Source: Planctomycetaceae bacterium
GTDB taxonomy: Bacteria; Planctomycetota; Planctomycetia; Planctomycetales; Planctomycetaceae
Direction: 5' to 3'
NCBI GenBank assembly: GCA_018699955.1
Contig: JABISG010000154.1
Location: 41,087 to 105,086, forward strand
Length of the DNA stretch: 64,000 nucleotides
Shown piece by piece: positions 42,649 through 51,552 of this stretch. The stretch's first letter is position 1. Each line of letters opens with the position of its first letter. A program made the translations under genes and the position numbers. The notes beneath the pieces are model-generated. The model saw nothing but the letters and a program-made list of their open reading frames with translations, made no database searches and was not told the DNA's origin.

Positions 42649-44814
42649 ATGGCTTGCCTTCATAACGCGGTGCTCATTCCGTACCTTGCGATTCTGGCCG
42701 CCGGCGGTTCGGCCGTCGAGCCGGACGCCATTCAGCGTCCGCCCGCTTTCAAAGTCGAGGTCCCCGATATCGTGCTGACCGATGTGCCGGTCAGTTTCGT
42801 ACGGATCACCAAACTGAATCCCGATGGTACCGTCGATCTCAGCTTTAGCGGACAGGTATTTATCAGCGGCATTCGTCTTTCGGTGCCACAGGACGTCGAT
42901 AAAACCAACCGCATTCTTACGGCCGACGTTCGTGAAGACGCCGAGCTCCCACCATTCCGGAGCGGCGTGCTGGAGTTGAAGACCAATCTGAGCAAGCGGC
43001 AAAAGGTGTTTATTGTTGGGCCGGCCATCGTTGTCGATCCGAAGAGTCGGCAACCAACAGTGAAGCCAGTCCTGCGCACGCAACGCTGGTTCAGCATCGT
43101 GCCGCCGTTACTGGCCATCGTCCTTGCGGTCTGGCTGCGCAATGTCGTCGTCGCGCTATTCGCCGGTGTTTATTCCGGGGCCGCCATTCTCGCACATGGC
43201 GACTTCTTTCACGCGCTCGTCCGCACGCTCGACACCTACATTTTGGGTGAATTTGCGCCCGTCGATGCGAACGGCAATGTCGAGTTGCAGCACCTGATGA
43301 TCATCTTTTTTACGATGTTTCTGGGGGCGATGGTCGGCGTGATGTGGCAAAGCGGCGGGACCACAGCTTTGGTTGGTTCAATGGGCCGATTTACAAAGAA
43401 ACGCGAACATGGCCAACTGATGACCTGGGCATTGGGGTTGGTTGTGTTTTTTGACGATTACGCCAACACGCTGTTGGTGGGCAGTACCATGCGGCCGGTC
43501 ACCGATCGGCTGAAGATATCGCGCGAAAAGCTGGCGTTTCTGGTCGATTCGACCGCTGCGCCGGTGGCCGGTTTGGCACTCGTCTCAACCTGGGTGGGGA
43601 TCGAAATTCAATACATTGGCGACACCTATGCCGACTTGGGCCTGAAAGCCAATGTGTTCGACGTCTTTCTCGCCACCATTCCGTACCGATTTTATCCGCT
43701 GCATTTGTTGGCGTTCGTTTGTCTCATCGCCTACATCGGCCACGACTACGGCCCCATGTTGCGGGCCGAAGCTCGCGCTTTGTCCGGTCGCAAGTCAATC
43801 GGAGCCGATGCGACTGGAGGTGAAGCGGCCGACTCGGACCACGAAGTCATTGGCCGGCGCAGTGTCGCCCGCAATGCTTACATCCCGCTGGCAGTGCTGC
43901 TGTCGGCAATCATCGTTGGGTTATGGTGGACCGGAAGCGAGCGGCTGGAAATCGACAACACGATTGCGGCCGCGCAGGGGGCGGCAGAAAAAGATGATTC
44001 GTTCTGGAACATCATTGGCAGCGCGAGCTCCGAACGGGTTCTCTTCCTGTCGGCATTTGTCGCATCGATCGTCGCCGTCGCTTCGGTCGCCGTCACTCGA
44101 TCGATGACGATCAGTGAAGCGATTGATGCTTGGGTTCGCGGAGCGAAAGGAATGTTCTATCCGCTGCTGATTCTGGTGCTGGCGTGGTCGGTCGCGACGA
44201 TTTGTAATCCCCAGCATCTCAATACGGCCGGATTTCTGGTCGAGATATTTGACGGCAAGATCTCGGTTGCCTGGATGCCTGCAATTGCCTTTCTGATGTC
44301 CGCGATTGTCGCATTCGCAACGGGCAGTTCGTGGTCGACAATGGGATTGCTGATGCCGTTACTCATTTCGGTAACCTATTACCTGCTGATCGACCAGAAC
44401 GACGCCGACCCCGCACATCACCTCATGCTGGGTACCATCGGTGCCATTCTGTCTGGATCGATCTTTGGCGATCATTGTTCTCCCATTTCCGATACGACAA
44501 TCCTTTCGTCGGCAGCCACCCGCTGCAATCACCTCTCTCACGTCGCCACACAGCTTCCCTACGCAATGTCGGTGGCCGGCGTTGCGCTATTTCTTGGATA
44601 TCTCCCCGCCGGTTTCGGTTATTCGCCCATTATCCTCATGCCAATGGGACTGCTGGTGCTGTATCTATTGGTGCAGTTTTTGGGAAGGACACCTGAAAAA
44701 CTGGCCAGCCAACTGGCAGCCGCCGACGATGACATCGGCATAGACTCTGGCGATGACTCCGTGCCGGATCTGTCGGATCTCGACGATATTGAGGCCGTCG
44801 GCGGCGAAGACTGA
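42649..44814 (+). CDS. NhaC-family Na+/H+ antiporter with an extra N-terminal extracytoplasmic domain
   Basis: The ~721-residue protein starts with a hydrophobic leader (LHNAVLIPYLAILAAGGSAVE), then about 130 residues of beta-rich soluble domain (FKVEVPDIVLTDVPVSFVRITKLNPDGTVDLSFSGQVFISGI), and then an NhaC-type transporter of roughly 11-12 membrane helices (FSIVPPLLAIVLAVWLRNVVVALFAGVYSG, DDYANTLLVGSTMRPVTDRLKISREKLAFLVDSTAAPVA, FATGSSWSTMGLLMPLL, GSIFGDHCSPISDTTILSSAAT). The conserved FDDYANTL and GDHCSPISDTT motifs are intact. The C-terminal tail is acidic and soluble. It should exchange Na+ for H+ or exchange organic acids; the N-terminal domain is not usual in NhaC. Confidence 0.88.
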   Translation: MACLHNAVLIPYLAILAAGGSAVEPDAIQRPPAFKVEVPDIVLTDVPVSFVRITKLNPDGTVDLSFSGQVFISGIRLSVPQDVDKTNRILTADVREDAELPPFRSGVLELKTNLSKRQKVFIVGPAIVVDPKSRQPTVKPVLRTQRWFSIVPPLLAIVLAVWLRNVVVALFAGVYSGAAILAHGDFFHALVRTLDTYILGEFAPVDANGNVELQHLMIIFFTMFLGAMVGVMWQSGGTTALVGSMGRFTKKREHGQLMTWALGLVVFFDDYANTLLVGSTMRPVTDRLKISREKLAFLVDSTAAPVAGLALVSTWVGIEIQYIGDTYADLGLKANVFDVFLATIPYRFYPLHLLAFVCLIAYIGHDYGPMLRAEARALSGRKSIGADATGGEAADSDHEVIGRRSVARNAYIPLAVLLSAIIVGLWWTGSERLEIDNTIAAAQGAAEKDDSFWNIIGSASSERVLFLSAFVASIVAVASVAVTRSMTISEAIDAWVRGAKGMFYPLLILVLAWSVATICNPQHLNTAGFLVEIFDGKISVAWMPAIAFLMSAIVAFATGSSWSTMGLLMPLLISVTYYLLIDQNDADPAHHLMLGTIGAILSGSIFGDHCSPISDTTILSSAATRCNHLSHVATQLPYAMSVAGVALFLGYLPAGFGYSPIILMPMGLLVLYLLVQFLGRTPEKLASQLAAADDDIGIDSGDDSVPDLSDLDDIEAVGGED

Positions 44815-44841
44815 ACGATGGTTCGCATCGACTGACTGACT

Positions 44842-44878
44842 TGTAGTGGCCGCATTTATGCGGTTCGAATGCTTCCCG
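44842..44878 (+). repeat. Dispersed repeat GTAGTGRCCGCATTYATGCGGTTCG family (copy 1)
   Basis: TGTAGTGGCCGCATTTATGCGGTTCGAATGCTTCCC matches the copy at 63527-63562 at all but three or four positions. CCGCAT / ATGCGG form a short palindrome. It lies 28 bases after the antiporter stop. Confidence 0.8.
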
Positions 44879-44998
44879 CCGCGCCAAAACCCGATGAATC
44901 GGATCGCAACGGACTGCGTGAGTCGCAATCCACGCGATTTCTGCTCTCCTACACGCAATTGGCCGCTAGTGCGTGGTATGCTTGAGTTTCGTGTCGGA

Positions 44999-45029
44999 GA
45001 TCCCACGGGCCGCAGCCCGTGGGCTTTGG
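44999..45029 (+). repeat. REP-like palindrome (copy D, best-preserved)
   Basis: GATCCCACGGGCCGCAGCCCGTGGGCTTTGG, with perfect arms CCCACGGG / CCCGTGGG around CCGCAG. This copy defines the family consensus. It lies 54 bases before the dihydrodipicolinate-synthase-family start. Confidence 0.88.
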
Positions 45030-45082
45030 CGATGCGATGTCAACTCCTCAGATCTCAGTTATGCGATAACAGAACACGAAAC

Positions 45083-46108
45083 ATGACCATGAACGACAAC
45101 AAACTGCGGGGGATTTTTACTCCCAATCTTGTGCCGATGGATTCTCAGGGCCGGATCAACGAAGCCGAATTGCGGCGTTACGTCGATTGGCTGATTGAAC
45201 GCGGTGTGAACGGTTTGTATCCGAACGGATCGACGGGCGAGTTCACGCGATTCACTCCCGAAGAGCGACGGCGTATTGTCGAAGTGATTGCCGACCAGAC
45301 ACGGGGCCGCGTACCCATTCTCGCCGGAGCAGCCGAAGCCAACGTCAAAGAGACACTGTCGGCGTGCGAGTTCTACGCCGATTTGGGAATTCGAGCCGTC
45401 GCCATCGTCGCCCCGTTTTACTACAAACTCAGCCCGGCGTCGGTCTACGCTTACTTCAAGGAAATTGGCGACAACACGCCCATCGATGTCACGCTGTACA
45501 ACATCCCCATGTTCGCCAGCCCTATCGATGTTCCGACCATTCAGCGGCTCTCGGAAGAATGCGAACGCATTGTCGCCATCAAAGATTCAACCGGCGACGT
45601 TGTGAACATGATTCGCATGATTCAGGCGGTGCGTCCGAATCGGCCCGACTTCTCGTTCCTCACCGGCTGGGATGCGGCGCTGATGCCCATGTTGCTCATT
45701 GGTGCCGACGGCGGGACCAATGCCAGTTCGGGCGTCGTGCCGGAAATCACCCGCAAACTATACGACTTAACAATGGCCGGCCGGCTCGACGAAGCCCGCG
45801 CGGTGCAATACGACCTGGTGACGTTGTTCGACACAATGATTTACTCGGCCGAGTTTCCCGAAGGGTTCCGGTCGGCAGTCGAACTGCGCGGATTCCAAAT
45901 GGGAGTCGGTCGCCAGCCACTTTCCAGCGAACAACAAACCGACCTCAAGGCACTCAGCGACGTGCTGCAATGCATGTTGGCCGGTCACGGCTTCACCGAC
46001 CAACCGGTCGGCGGCTGCCCAGTCTCCTCAAGTGATGTTGATGCCGGCGAAGTGACCGAAATTGTCAGCAACGTCGTCGCCGAGTTGAAACGCCGTGGGT
46101 TGATGTAG
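45083..46108 (+). CDS. Dihydrodipicolinate synthase family (DapA/NanA-like) aldolase
   Basis: The ~341-residue TIM-barrel protein starts at ATG 45083 (or 45089); the open frame from 44846 spans intergenic repeats and is rejected. The Schiff-base Lys is in RIVAIKDSTGD, the proton-relay Tyr in VTLYNIPMFAS, and the substrate-carboxylate loop in YPNGSTGEFTRF (GSTGE in place of GTTGE). A C-terminal ~45-residue extension ends in a helical EVTEIVSNVVAELKRRG. It could be a lysine-pathway DapA, an N-acetylneuraminate lyase or a related aldolase; residue patterns do not decide. Confidence 0.88.
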   Translation: MTMNDNKLRGIFTPNLVPMDSQGRINEAELRRYVDWLIERGVNGLYPNGSTGEFTRFTPEERRRIVEVIADQTRGRVPILAGAAEANVKETLSACEFYADLGIRAVAIVAPFYYKLSPASVYAYFKEIGDNTPIDVTLYNIPMFASPIDVPTIQRLSEECERIVAIKDSTGDVVNMIRMIQAVRPNRPDFSFLTGWDAALMPMLLIGADGGTNASSGVVPEITRKLYDLTMAGRLDEARAVQYDLVTLFDTMIYSAEFPEGFRSAVELRGFQMGVGRQPLSSEQQTDLKALSDVLQCMLAGHGFTDQPVGGCPVSSSDVDAGEVTEIVSNVVAELKRRGLM

Positions 46109-46135
46109 ACCGTAATCCCACGGCGCGTAGACCGT

Positions 46136-46170
46136 AATCCCACGGGGCGCAGCCCGTCGGCTTGCAAGGG
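46136..46170 (+). repeat. REP-like palindrome (copy E)
   Basis: ATCCCACGGGGCGCAGCCCGTCGGCTTGCAA, preceded by a partial duplication of its left arm (GTAGACCGTAATCCCACGG at 46125 and again GTAGACCGTAATCCCACGG). It sits just after the DapA-family stop. The right arm has one mismatch. Confidence 0.75.
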
Positions 46171-46218
46171 CGACACTTAGTGTTTAGCCGAGATGCGAAG
46201 GCATTGCGCGTCTGGACG

Positions 46219-46794
46219 CTATGCTGCAGCGGCGGCCATGATGAAAACAGCAACGCACCACAAGAGCAACATAGCGGCCGTCAGCGACAGACTGACGATC
46301 GAGATAATCTTGCCCGCCTTTGTGAGTCCTTCCCCTTCGGGGTCCATCCGGCCGGCCTTCATTTCCTGCAGATCCCCATTCGCCATAACCCACGCGACGA
46401 TGCCGAAGATTTGACAGACAAAGAGACTGAGAATTCCGAACGTCAGTAGCATCGCGCCACGGTGTGGCTGGCTATAAGATGACGACCGACTCGAATACCT
46501 GTCATCGACATCCTCACCGCAAAATCGGCAGCGGCTTGCGGCGCGCCGAATCTGCTCGCCGCACATCGGACAGGATTTCGTCGCATCCGAGCGTGTTGAC
46601 GGAGCGGCTGGTGCATCGAATTCATCAAGTCCCGAGCCGCCTGCATCATCGCTGTCGTAGTCGTCGGGCGCTACTTCTGCTTGCGGTACGCTCAAACTTT
46701 CGCCGCAGCCAGGACACTTGGCGGTTTTTCCAGCTTTCGCTTCCGATGTGCGAAGCAGTTTCCCGCAAACGTGACAGTTGAATTCAATGGCCAT
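46219..46794 (-). CDS. Zinc-ribbon membrane protein, two-helix form
   Basis: This 191-residue protein starts MAIEFNCHVCGKLLRTSEAKAGKTAKCPGCGESLSVP, a zinc ribbon (CxxC...CxxC), then an acidic linker, a second ribbon (CPMCGEQIRRAASRCRFCGEDV), and a membrane domain with two helices (GAMLLTFGILSLFVCQIFGIVAWVM and IISIVSLSLTAAMLLLWCVAVFIM), like small DUF4190-type proteins. The N-terminal ribbon is nearly identical in layout to that of the next upstream gene. Function is unknown; both ribbons are presumably cytosolic. Confidence 0.85.
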   Translation of the reverse strand: MAIEFNCHVCGKLLRTSEAKAGKTAKCPGCGESLSVPQAEVAPDDYDSDDAGGSGLDEFDAPAAPSTRSDATKSCPMCGEQIRRAASRCRFCGEDVDDRYSSRSSSYSQPHRGAMLLTFGILSLFVCQIFGIVAWVMANGDLQEMKAGRMDPEGEGLTKAGKIISIVSLSLTAAMLLLWCVAVFIMAAAAA

Positions 46795-46941
46795 GATGAC
46801 AATCTACCTACTCTGTTCGAGCAAGTCAGCCCGGAATGACACCGGTCATTTCAGCAAAGTTTCCTGTAGGACACGATCCCGGATTCTGCCGCTGGCCTGT
46901 TAGACAAGACGGCGAGTTGATGGAACCAATTAGACGAAAAG

Positions 46942-47967
46942 TCACACGCGCGCCGTCGCCCGCCCCGACATGCGACAGTAAGCAACGGCGAACATCAACA
47001 TGGTCAATGGGGCCGTAAATAACACCCCGATGCACAAGGCACAGATTCCCAACAAGTTGATTCCGAAGGCGGCAAGTGCGAGAACGAAGATCGCCCCCCA
47101 ATTCCCTTCGGTGATCTCTTTGGCCCGACTCAAACACTCTATTCCCGGCAAATCGCGGTCGAGAATCAGATAAGCGAAAGGCCAGAACATCAACGCCAAA
47201 ATGATCCCGGGTACGATGCACGCCGCTGTTCCGAATGTAACCATCAGTAAGAAGAGAATCGAGTTGCCGAGATATCTGAGATAGAATCGTCCCGCGCCAA
47301 ACAGATCCCCAATCTCAGCGTTCTTCCCGCGGGCAACGTTCAACAACAAACGCTTAAAACCAGCTTCAACATACAGCCGAATCGCAAGCTCGATAAAGCC
47401 GGCAACGAGACCGACGCCGACAATCAGAACCAGAACACCGGGGTTGGGCTGCTGGTTCCCCATACCGGCCGCCCCCGCATTGATAAGGCCGGTACACATA
47501 CCTCTGCCAAAGGCGACGACCATGACGATCACAATCATGATCACATAGCCTCCAACACACACTCCCATTTCCGACTTATAAATCTCCCAAGCGGTTGAAA
47601 TGACCTCGCCAACTTCGATCTGTGTCGGCCGCACTTTACCACGACGCGATCCACCTCCACCGCCGACCTTCTCGCCGCAGTATTCGCATCGAGTCGATTG
47701 GCGACTGATCGATTCGCCACACATGGGACACTGCCGCTTCGCCCCACCAGAGGACGCCGGAGCAAATTCGTCCTCGTCCCCATAGTCATCGGCATCGCTA
47801 TCGCCGTCACCGTATTCATCGGTGCCGAACTCATCATCAGTTTCGGTTGCGGTTCCGGGTACGGTCAGTTTTTCGCCGCAGCCGGGACACTTGGCGGTTT
47901 TTCCGGCTTTTTCGTCAGCGGTGCGGAGCAGTTTCCCACAAACGTGACAGTTGAATTCAATCGGCAT
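46942..47967 (-). CDS. Zinc-ribbon membrane protein, polytopic form
   Basis: The 341-residue protein begins MPIEFNCHVCGKLLRTADEKAGKTAKCPGCGEKLTVPG and carries the same second ribbon (CPMCGESISRQSTRCEYCGEKV) as its neighbour, joined by a long acidic linker (DDEFGTDEYGDGDSDADDYG). The membrane half has about five to six helices (VCVGGYVIMIVIVMVVAFG, PGVLVLIVGVGLVAGFIELAI, LGNSILFLLMVTFGTAACIVPGIILAL, IFVLALAAFGINLLGICALCIGVLFTAPLTMLMF), a pattern like membrane-integral DUF975-type proteins. The pair likely arose by duplication of the ribbon head with different membrane domains. Role unknown. Confidence 0.85.
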   Translation of the reverse strand: MPIEFNCHVCGKLLRTADEKAGKTAKCPGCGEKLTVPGTATETDDEFGTDEYGDGDSDADDYGDEDEFAPASSGGAKRQCPMCGESISRQSTRCEYCGEKVGGGGGSRRGKVRPTQIEVGEVISTAWEIYKSEMGVCVGGYVIMIVIVMVVAFGRGMCTGLINAGAAGMGNQQPNPGVLVLIVGVGLVAGFIELAIRLYVEAGFKRLLLNVARGKNAEIGDLFGAGRFYLRYLGNSILFLLMVTFGTAACIVPGIILALMFWPFAYLILDRDLPGIECLSRAKEITEGNWGAIFVLALAAFGINLLGICALCIGVLFTAPLTMLMFAVAYCRMSGRATARV

Positions 47968-48069
47968 GATGTCTGATCCAGGTGGTGGATGAATGCAGGT
48001 TAGACAGGAGTCAATACATTACCAGAGACCAAGCAGCGATGACAGCATTCGTCTGCAAACTTCGATCCG

Positions 48070-48107
48070 CAAAAAAGAAAAGCCCGGCTTCCCTGAGGAA
48101 GCCGGGC
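48070..48107 (-). terminator. Strong intrinsic terminator of the DUF3467 gene
   Basis: GCCCGGCTTCC (48082-48092) pairs perfectly with GGAAGCCGGGC (48097-48107) over a CTGA loop. On the minus strand it is followed by TTTTCTTTTTTGC (48070-48081), a full U-tract. It is 128 bases past the DUF3467 stop, after two inverted REP elements. Confidence 0.9.
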
Positions 48108-48144
48108 CGATCGTTTCGTCGCGGAACTCACCGTTCAATCACAC

Positions 48145-48167
48145 GGGTGCCACTGGCGTGTCGCCAG
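48145..48167 (-). repeat. Palindromic repeat CACTGGCG/CGCCAGTG family, inverted copy
   Basis: GGGTGCCACTGGCGTGTCGCCAG is the reverse complement of the 5123 and 48182 copies, with one altered arm base at its end. It faces the next copy 15 bases away. Confidence 0.75.
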
Positions 48168-48181
48168 GGCAGCGCGGTGGA

Positions 48182-48206
48182 CACTGGCGACACGCCAGTG
48201 GCACCC
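48182..48206 (+). repeat. Palindromic repeat CACTGGCG/CGCCAGTG family, direct copy
   Basis: CACTGGCGACACGCCAGTGG followed by CACCC is identical to the 5123-5147 copy over 25 bases. With the 48145 copy it makes an inverted pair in the DUF3467 3' untranslated region. Confidence 0.8.
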
Positions 48207-48234
48207 AACCCGCCGATCCGACGTTGATGATGAA

Positions 48235-48651
48235 TTAGCTCTTGCGAACGCGTTTGTTGACGTCGATTTCCAACACGCCGAATGCCTGTTCGTGTCGTTG
48301 AATGGTTGCCGACAAGGCAGCCAGCAAACGCTTGGCGGTGAAGTGGTTCATGATAATCCGCTGTGAAACTTCAACCGTTGTGTCGGTCTGTGCGTACGGA
48401 TTGGGATTCAGGCCGAGATCGAGAATCAACTCTTCCGGCGTGCTGGAAACGCGACACATATTCGCGTAGCAGGCCATCACGTTTGTGTCGTCGATGGTCG
48501 TCGTCGGGCGCGGTGCCGGCTGTGTGGCACCGGTTTCACTTCGTTCGGCATTCACGTCGCTGCGCGGATTCGACGGCTTGTCGTTCTTTGCAGCTGGTGC
48601 GTTCTTCACTTCGGCTTTCTTCTCATCGGTCTTGGTCTTGGATGTTGACAC
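48235..48651 (-). CDS. DUF3467 protein
   Basis: The start is GTG at 48651, preceded by GGGAG eight bases upstream; the frame opens at 48768 but without a ribosome site. The 138-residue protein has a charged, Lys/Ala/Pro-rich N-terminus and a C-terminal DUF3467 domain (ACYANMCRVSSTPEELILDLGLNPNPYAQTDTTVEVSQRIIMNHFTAKRLLAALSATIQRHEQAFGVLEID). DUF3467 proteins are small, widespread and of unknown function. A strong terminator follows, so it is transcribed alone. Confidence 0.88.
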   Translation of the reverse strand: MSTSKTKTDEKKAEVKNAPAAKNDKPSNPRSDVNAERSETGATQPAPRPTTTIDDTNVMACYANMCRVSSTPEELILDLGLNPNPYAQTDTTVEVSQRIIMNHFTAKRLLAALSATIQRHEQAFGVLEIDVNKRVRKS

Positions 48652-48865
48652 GTGCAATGTCTCCCGTCGGTTCCCAAAGTTTAAGGCTGCTTCACAGTCC
48701 ACAGCGCCAATGTTTGATTCAGCAGAACGTTTACAATTCCACCGTAAACCAAATTGGAGCAGTAGCAATATCGATCGGCCGTCAATCTTGCACCGACGAC
48801 GGTATCGGCGCAGAGTTTACCGTTTTCTTGGGCTGTGCCGCCTGTATCGATTCCTCGGAATGGAA

Positions 48866-50173
48866 TCAGCCGAGCTTTCGCTCGAGGATCATCAGCGTCA
48901 CGTCGTCGGCAGGGAATTTGTCGGAGTGAAACTCCACGACGGCGGATTTCACCCGCTTCAACAACTCGGGAGCGGGGAGACGGCGGTTTTCGAGGATCAA
49001 CGCTTTCAACCGCTTGCTGCCAAATATCTCGCCTCGTTCGTCTCTCACCTCGATCACACCATCGGTACCCAGCACCAGCAAATCGCCCACCTGTAGGTTG
49101 AGGGACTGGCTCTCGGAAGAGGGAAACTCATCGCTGAAACCGAACGGCAGCGAGGTTGATACCAGATTACAGAACTCCTGCTGGTCTCGCTGAAAGTGAA
49201 ATGCCGGTCCATGTCCGGCGTTGGCAAACGTCAGTTCGTGCCGAACCGGATCCAATGCGACGATGAGAAATGTGATAAACCGACCGAAATGCAAATCGGC
49301 CGCAATCGATTCGCCCACTAATGTGAGAATCTGCGACGGGTCGGAAGTCGTCCGCGCCAAGACGTGCAGCATCGCCCGTACCGATGCCATTATCAGACTC
49401 GCAGCGACCCCGTGGCCGCTGACGTCGGCCGTGATGAAACCGAGACGTCCATCGGGCAACGAGACCAGATCGTAATAGTCGCCACCCACCGCTTCGGCAG
49501 GTTGCCACCAGACGGCCAGTTCATATTCGGGAATCTCGGGCATTTCGGCTGGCAGAAAAGACGTCTGAATTTCGCGGGCCATCCCGATTTCGACTTCCAG
49601 CGCCTGGATGCGGCGGGTCTCTTCCAACCGGTCGGCCCGTTCCAGCGCAGTGGCCGCATGCGATGCGAATGCCTGCAGCAGCTCTTCGTCGAATTCTCCA
49701 AAATCACTGTTCCGCTTGTTAATCGCCTGCAGCACACCAACCAATCGATCGTCGTGCTGTGAGACAACCGGGGCCGCCAGAATGTTGCGGGTGACAAACC
49801 CGGTCGCGCGATCGATGCTCGAAATCCAGCGAGCATCTGCAGAGGGATCGGGGATGTTGGCAACTTTTCGTCGGCGGCCAACCCAGCCCACAATGCCACT
49901 GTCGATTGAGGTGCGGATTTCCTCGATTTCCAGATCGGTGGCGACGCGGGTGTACAATTCATTCGTCGATTTGTCGAAGACAAACAGACTAGCCCGCTCG
50001 CAATCGAGGGCATCGCACGCGCCACGGGTCACCGAACGCAAGATCTCGTCCAGATCGTGCAGTCCAGCCAACTCGCGTGTCGTCTCAACCAGCTTCATCG
50101 AACCGGTCAGTCGCTGGTGCAGCGATTGTAACTTTGTGGGATCGTCGGTCATCAAATCGCCATCGACGGGCAC
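48866..50173 (-). CDS. GAF-domain PP2C/RsbU-type serine phosphatase
   Basis: The 435-residue protein has a GAF domain (about residues 28-185, ILRSVTRGACDALDCERASLFVFDKSTNELYTRV...ILAAPVVSQHDDRLVGVLQAINK), a helical linker (EIGMAREIQTSFLPAEMPEIPEYELA) and a SpoIIE/RsbU-type PP2C phosphatase (VGGDYYDLVSLPDGRLGFITADVSGHGVAASLIMA, FANAGHGPAFHF, VLGTDGVIEV, DDVTLMIL). Metal-binding Asp residues in GGDYYD, ADVSGHG, TDGV and DDVT are all present. It should dephosphorylate an anti-anti-sigma-type STAS protein; none is adjacent. The GAF domain would sense a small ligand. Confidence 0.93.
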   Translation of the reverse strand: MPVDGDLMTDDPTKLQSLHQRLTGSMKLVETTRELAGLHDLDEILRSVTRGACDALDCERASLFVFDKSTNELYTRVATDLEIEEIRTSIDSGIVGWVGRRRKVANIPDPSADARWISSIDRATGFVTRNILAAPVVSQHDDRLVGVLQAINKRNSDFGEFDEELLQAFASHAATALERADRLEETRRIQALEVEIGMAREIQTSFLPAEMPEIPEYELAVWWQPAEAVGGDYYDLVSLPDGRLGFITADVSGHGVAASLIMASVRAMLHVLARTTSDPSQILTLVGESIAADLHFGRFITFLIVALDPVRHELTFANAGHGPAFHFQRDQQEFCNLVSTSLPFGFSDEFPSSESQSLNLQVGDLLVLGTDGVIEVRDERGEIFGSKRLKALILENRRLPAPELLKRVKSAVVEFHSDKFPADDVTLMILERKLG

Positions 50174-50252
50174 AATTGCGGGACACGTGGATGCACTGTG
50201 TTCACCATACCCATTACGGCAGCGTGGGCCAATGGCGGTTGGATGGCTGTCG

Positions 50253-50283
50253 GATCCCTCGGGGCACAGCCCGAGGGCTTTGG
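50253..50283 (+). repeat. REP-like palindrome (copy F)
   Basis: GATCCCTCGGGGCACAGCCCGAGGGCTTTGG with arms CCCTCGGG / CCCGAGGG. It lies between the phosphatase gene and the polytopic membrane gene. Confidence 0.8.
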
Positions 50284-50307
50284 GAGGAGATGTTGAAAAT
50301 CTGGCTC

Positions 50308-51303
50308 TCAGTTAACGTATTCATCCGGAACCTTGATCGCCGTTCCCAGCCGCTCGTCGATCCACGCCGGATCGCAGAATCGGCGTAACAACCACCGTAG
50401 CGTGTGCTCAATTCGACCGGCCGCTTGTTCGATGCGTCCGTCCGATGCCGAATGGCCTTCCGATGATGCGCCACCGTTGGGCGAAACTTCCGTGTCGTGC
50501 CAGACGAATCCCTGCGATTCGAGCCGCGAATGCCATACCTCTTTAGTAGCCACGGAATTGATGCGGTCCTGAATCCGCCGTGCCCAGACAATGCCAAAGG
50601 TGTTACGGAAGTCGGTCCATAATCTGTCGGCCCCTTCAATCCGGCACTCGAACGCCCCCTGTTTCATGGTGCCGGCCGATGTCCGCCGCGACCGCGTTCT
50701 TGCTGACTGACATCCGATGAGGATTGCTGCCGACAACAAAACCGTTGCCCACAATCGCAAACGGTAGGGTTGGACGAGTTGATCGGGAACGGCTTCGGCA
50801 AGTGTCGCGACCAGCATAGCGACTGCGATCGTGAACAATACGGCCGACAACGTGAACCGCGTGCCGACGTAATTGCCGGCGCTCATCACCAGCACCAGCC
50901 CAAAGCCGACTAAAACGGGCGTTTCCAGCTGCAACCGGGACGGATCATTCAGTTCTCGCCAGGAAACTGCCAACGGTGACGCCAGCACGAGAATCATTGG
51001 CAGCACAACAAACCACTGCCAAACGCGCGTGGTCGGTCGCCGCGCTCCGAGTACCGACATCGCCGGACAAAGAGCCAGTACCGCCGTCGCGTACCACAAT
51101 CGGTCGGCCAATCCCTCACCGATTGTTGTCAACACGCCGTCGGCCGCCCAGCACGCTGACCAAATGAGAACCGAAACGATGCCCCAACTGGCTGCCGTAC
51201 TCAGGGTTGTGTGTTTCAATGCGAGACGGCCACGGATCAGGATCACCACCGAACCGCACAATCCGCATAACCCGCAAAGTCGAAGTAAACCATCCACAGT
51301 CAA
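50308..51303 (-). CDS. Polytopic membrane protein with a soluble C-terminal domain
   Basis: The 331-residue protein has about seven membrane helices in the first ~200 residues (LSTAASWGIVSVLIWSACWA, LWYATAVLALCPAMSVLG, WQWFVVLPMILVLASPLAV, PVLVGFGLVLVMSAGNYVG, FTLSAVLFTIAVAMLVATLA, LRLWATVLLSAAILIG) and a soluble C-terminal domain of ~130 residues (IEGADRLWTDFRNTFGIVWARRIQDRINSVATKEVWHSRLESQGFVW...HTLRWLLRRFCDPAWIDERLG). The N-terminus begins with an odd LRLCGLCGLCGS repeat. I recognise no family; it is upstream of the GAF-PP2C gene on the same strand. Confidence 0.75.
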   Translation of the reverse strand: MTVDGLLRLCGLCGLCGSVVILIRGRLALKHTTLSTAASWGIVSVLIWSACWAADGVLTTIGEGLADRLWYATAVLALCPAMSVLGARRPTTRVWQWFVVLPMILVLASPLAVSWRELNDPSRLQLETPVLVGFGLVLVMSAGNYVGTRFTLSAVLFTIAVAMLVATLAEAVPDQLVQPYRLRLWATVLLSAAILIGCQSARTRSRRTSAGTMKQGAFECRIEGADRLWTDFRNTFGIVWARRIQDRINSVATKEVWHSRLESQGFVWHDTEVSPNGGASSEGHSASDGRIEQAAGRIEHTLRWLLRRFCDPAWIDERLGTAIKVPDEYVN

Positions 51304-51552
51304 GCCGACCCGTTACAAAAACCGTCCGCAGAATTGTTACAGCCGGAAGTACCCGACCCATGTTGCTGACTTCGAGCCGACATGGGCATTTTAGGCGGTG
51401 CTTTGCGAAGCACAATGCCGAAAAAACGATTGGTGTTACCCACATTGTTAGTGTGAGCATTGGACTCCCTTGTTGGACATCACGGGCAACAGCCCGAGCA
51501 GACATCAGGAGTTCCTCACGTAATCTCGAAATGAATCGAGGAGAAGCCCGTA

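Noticed and set aside
44846..45082. N-terminal extension of the DapA-family protein
   Set aside because: The extension translates two intergenic repeats; the conserved start is at 45083 or 45089.
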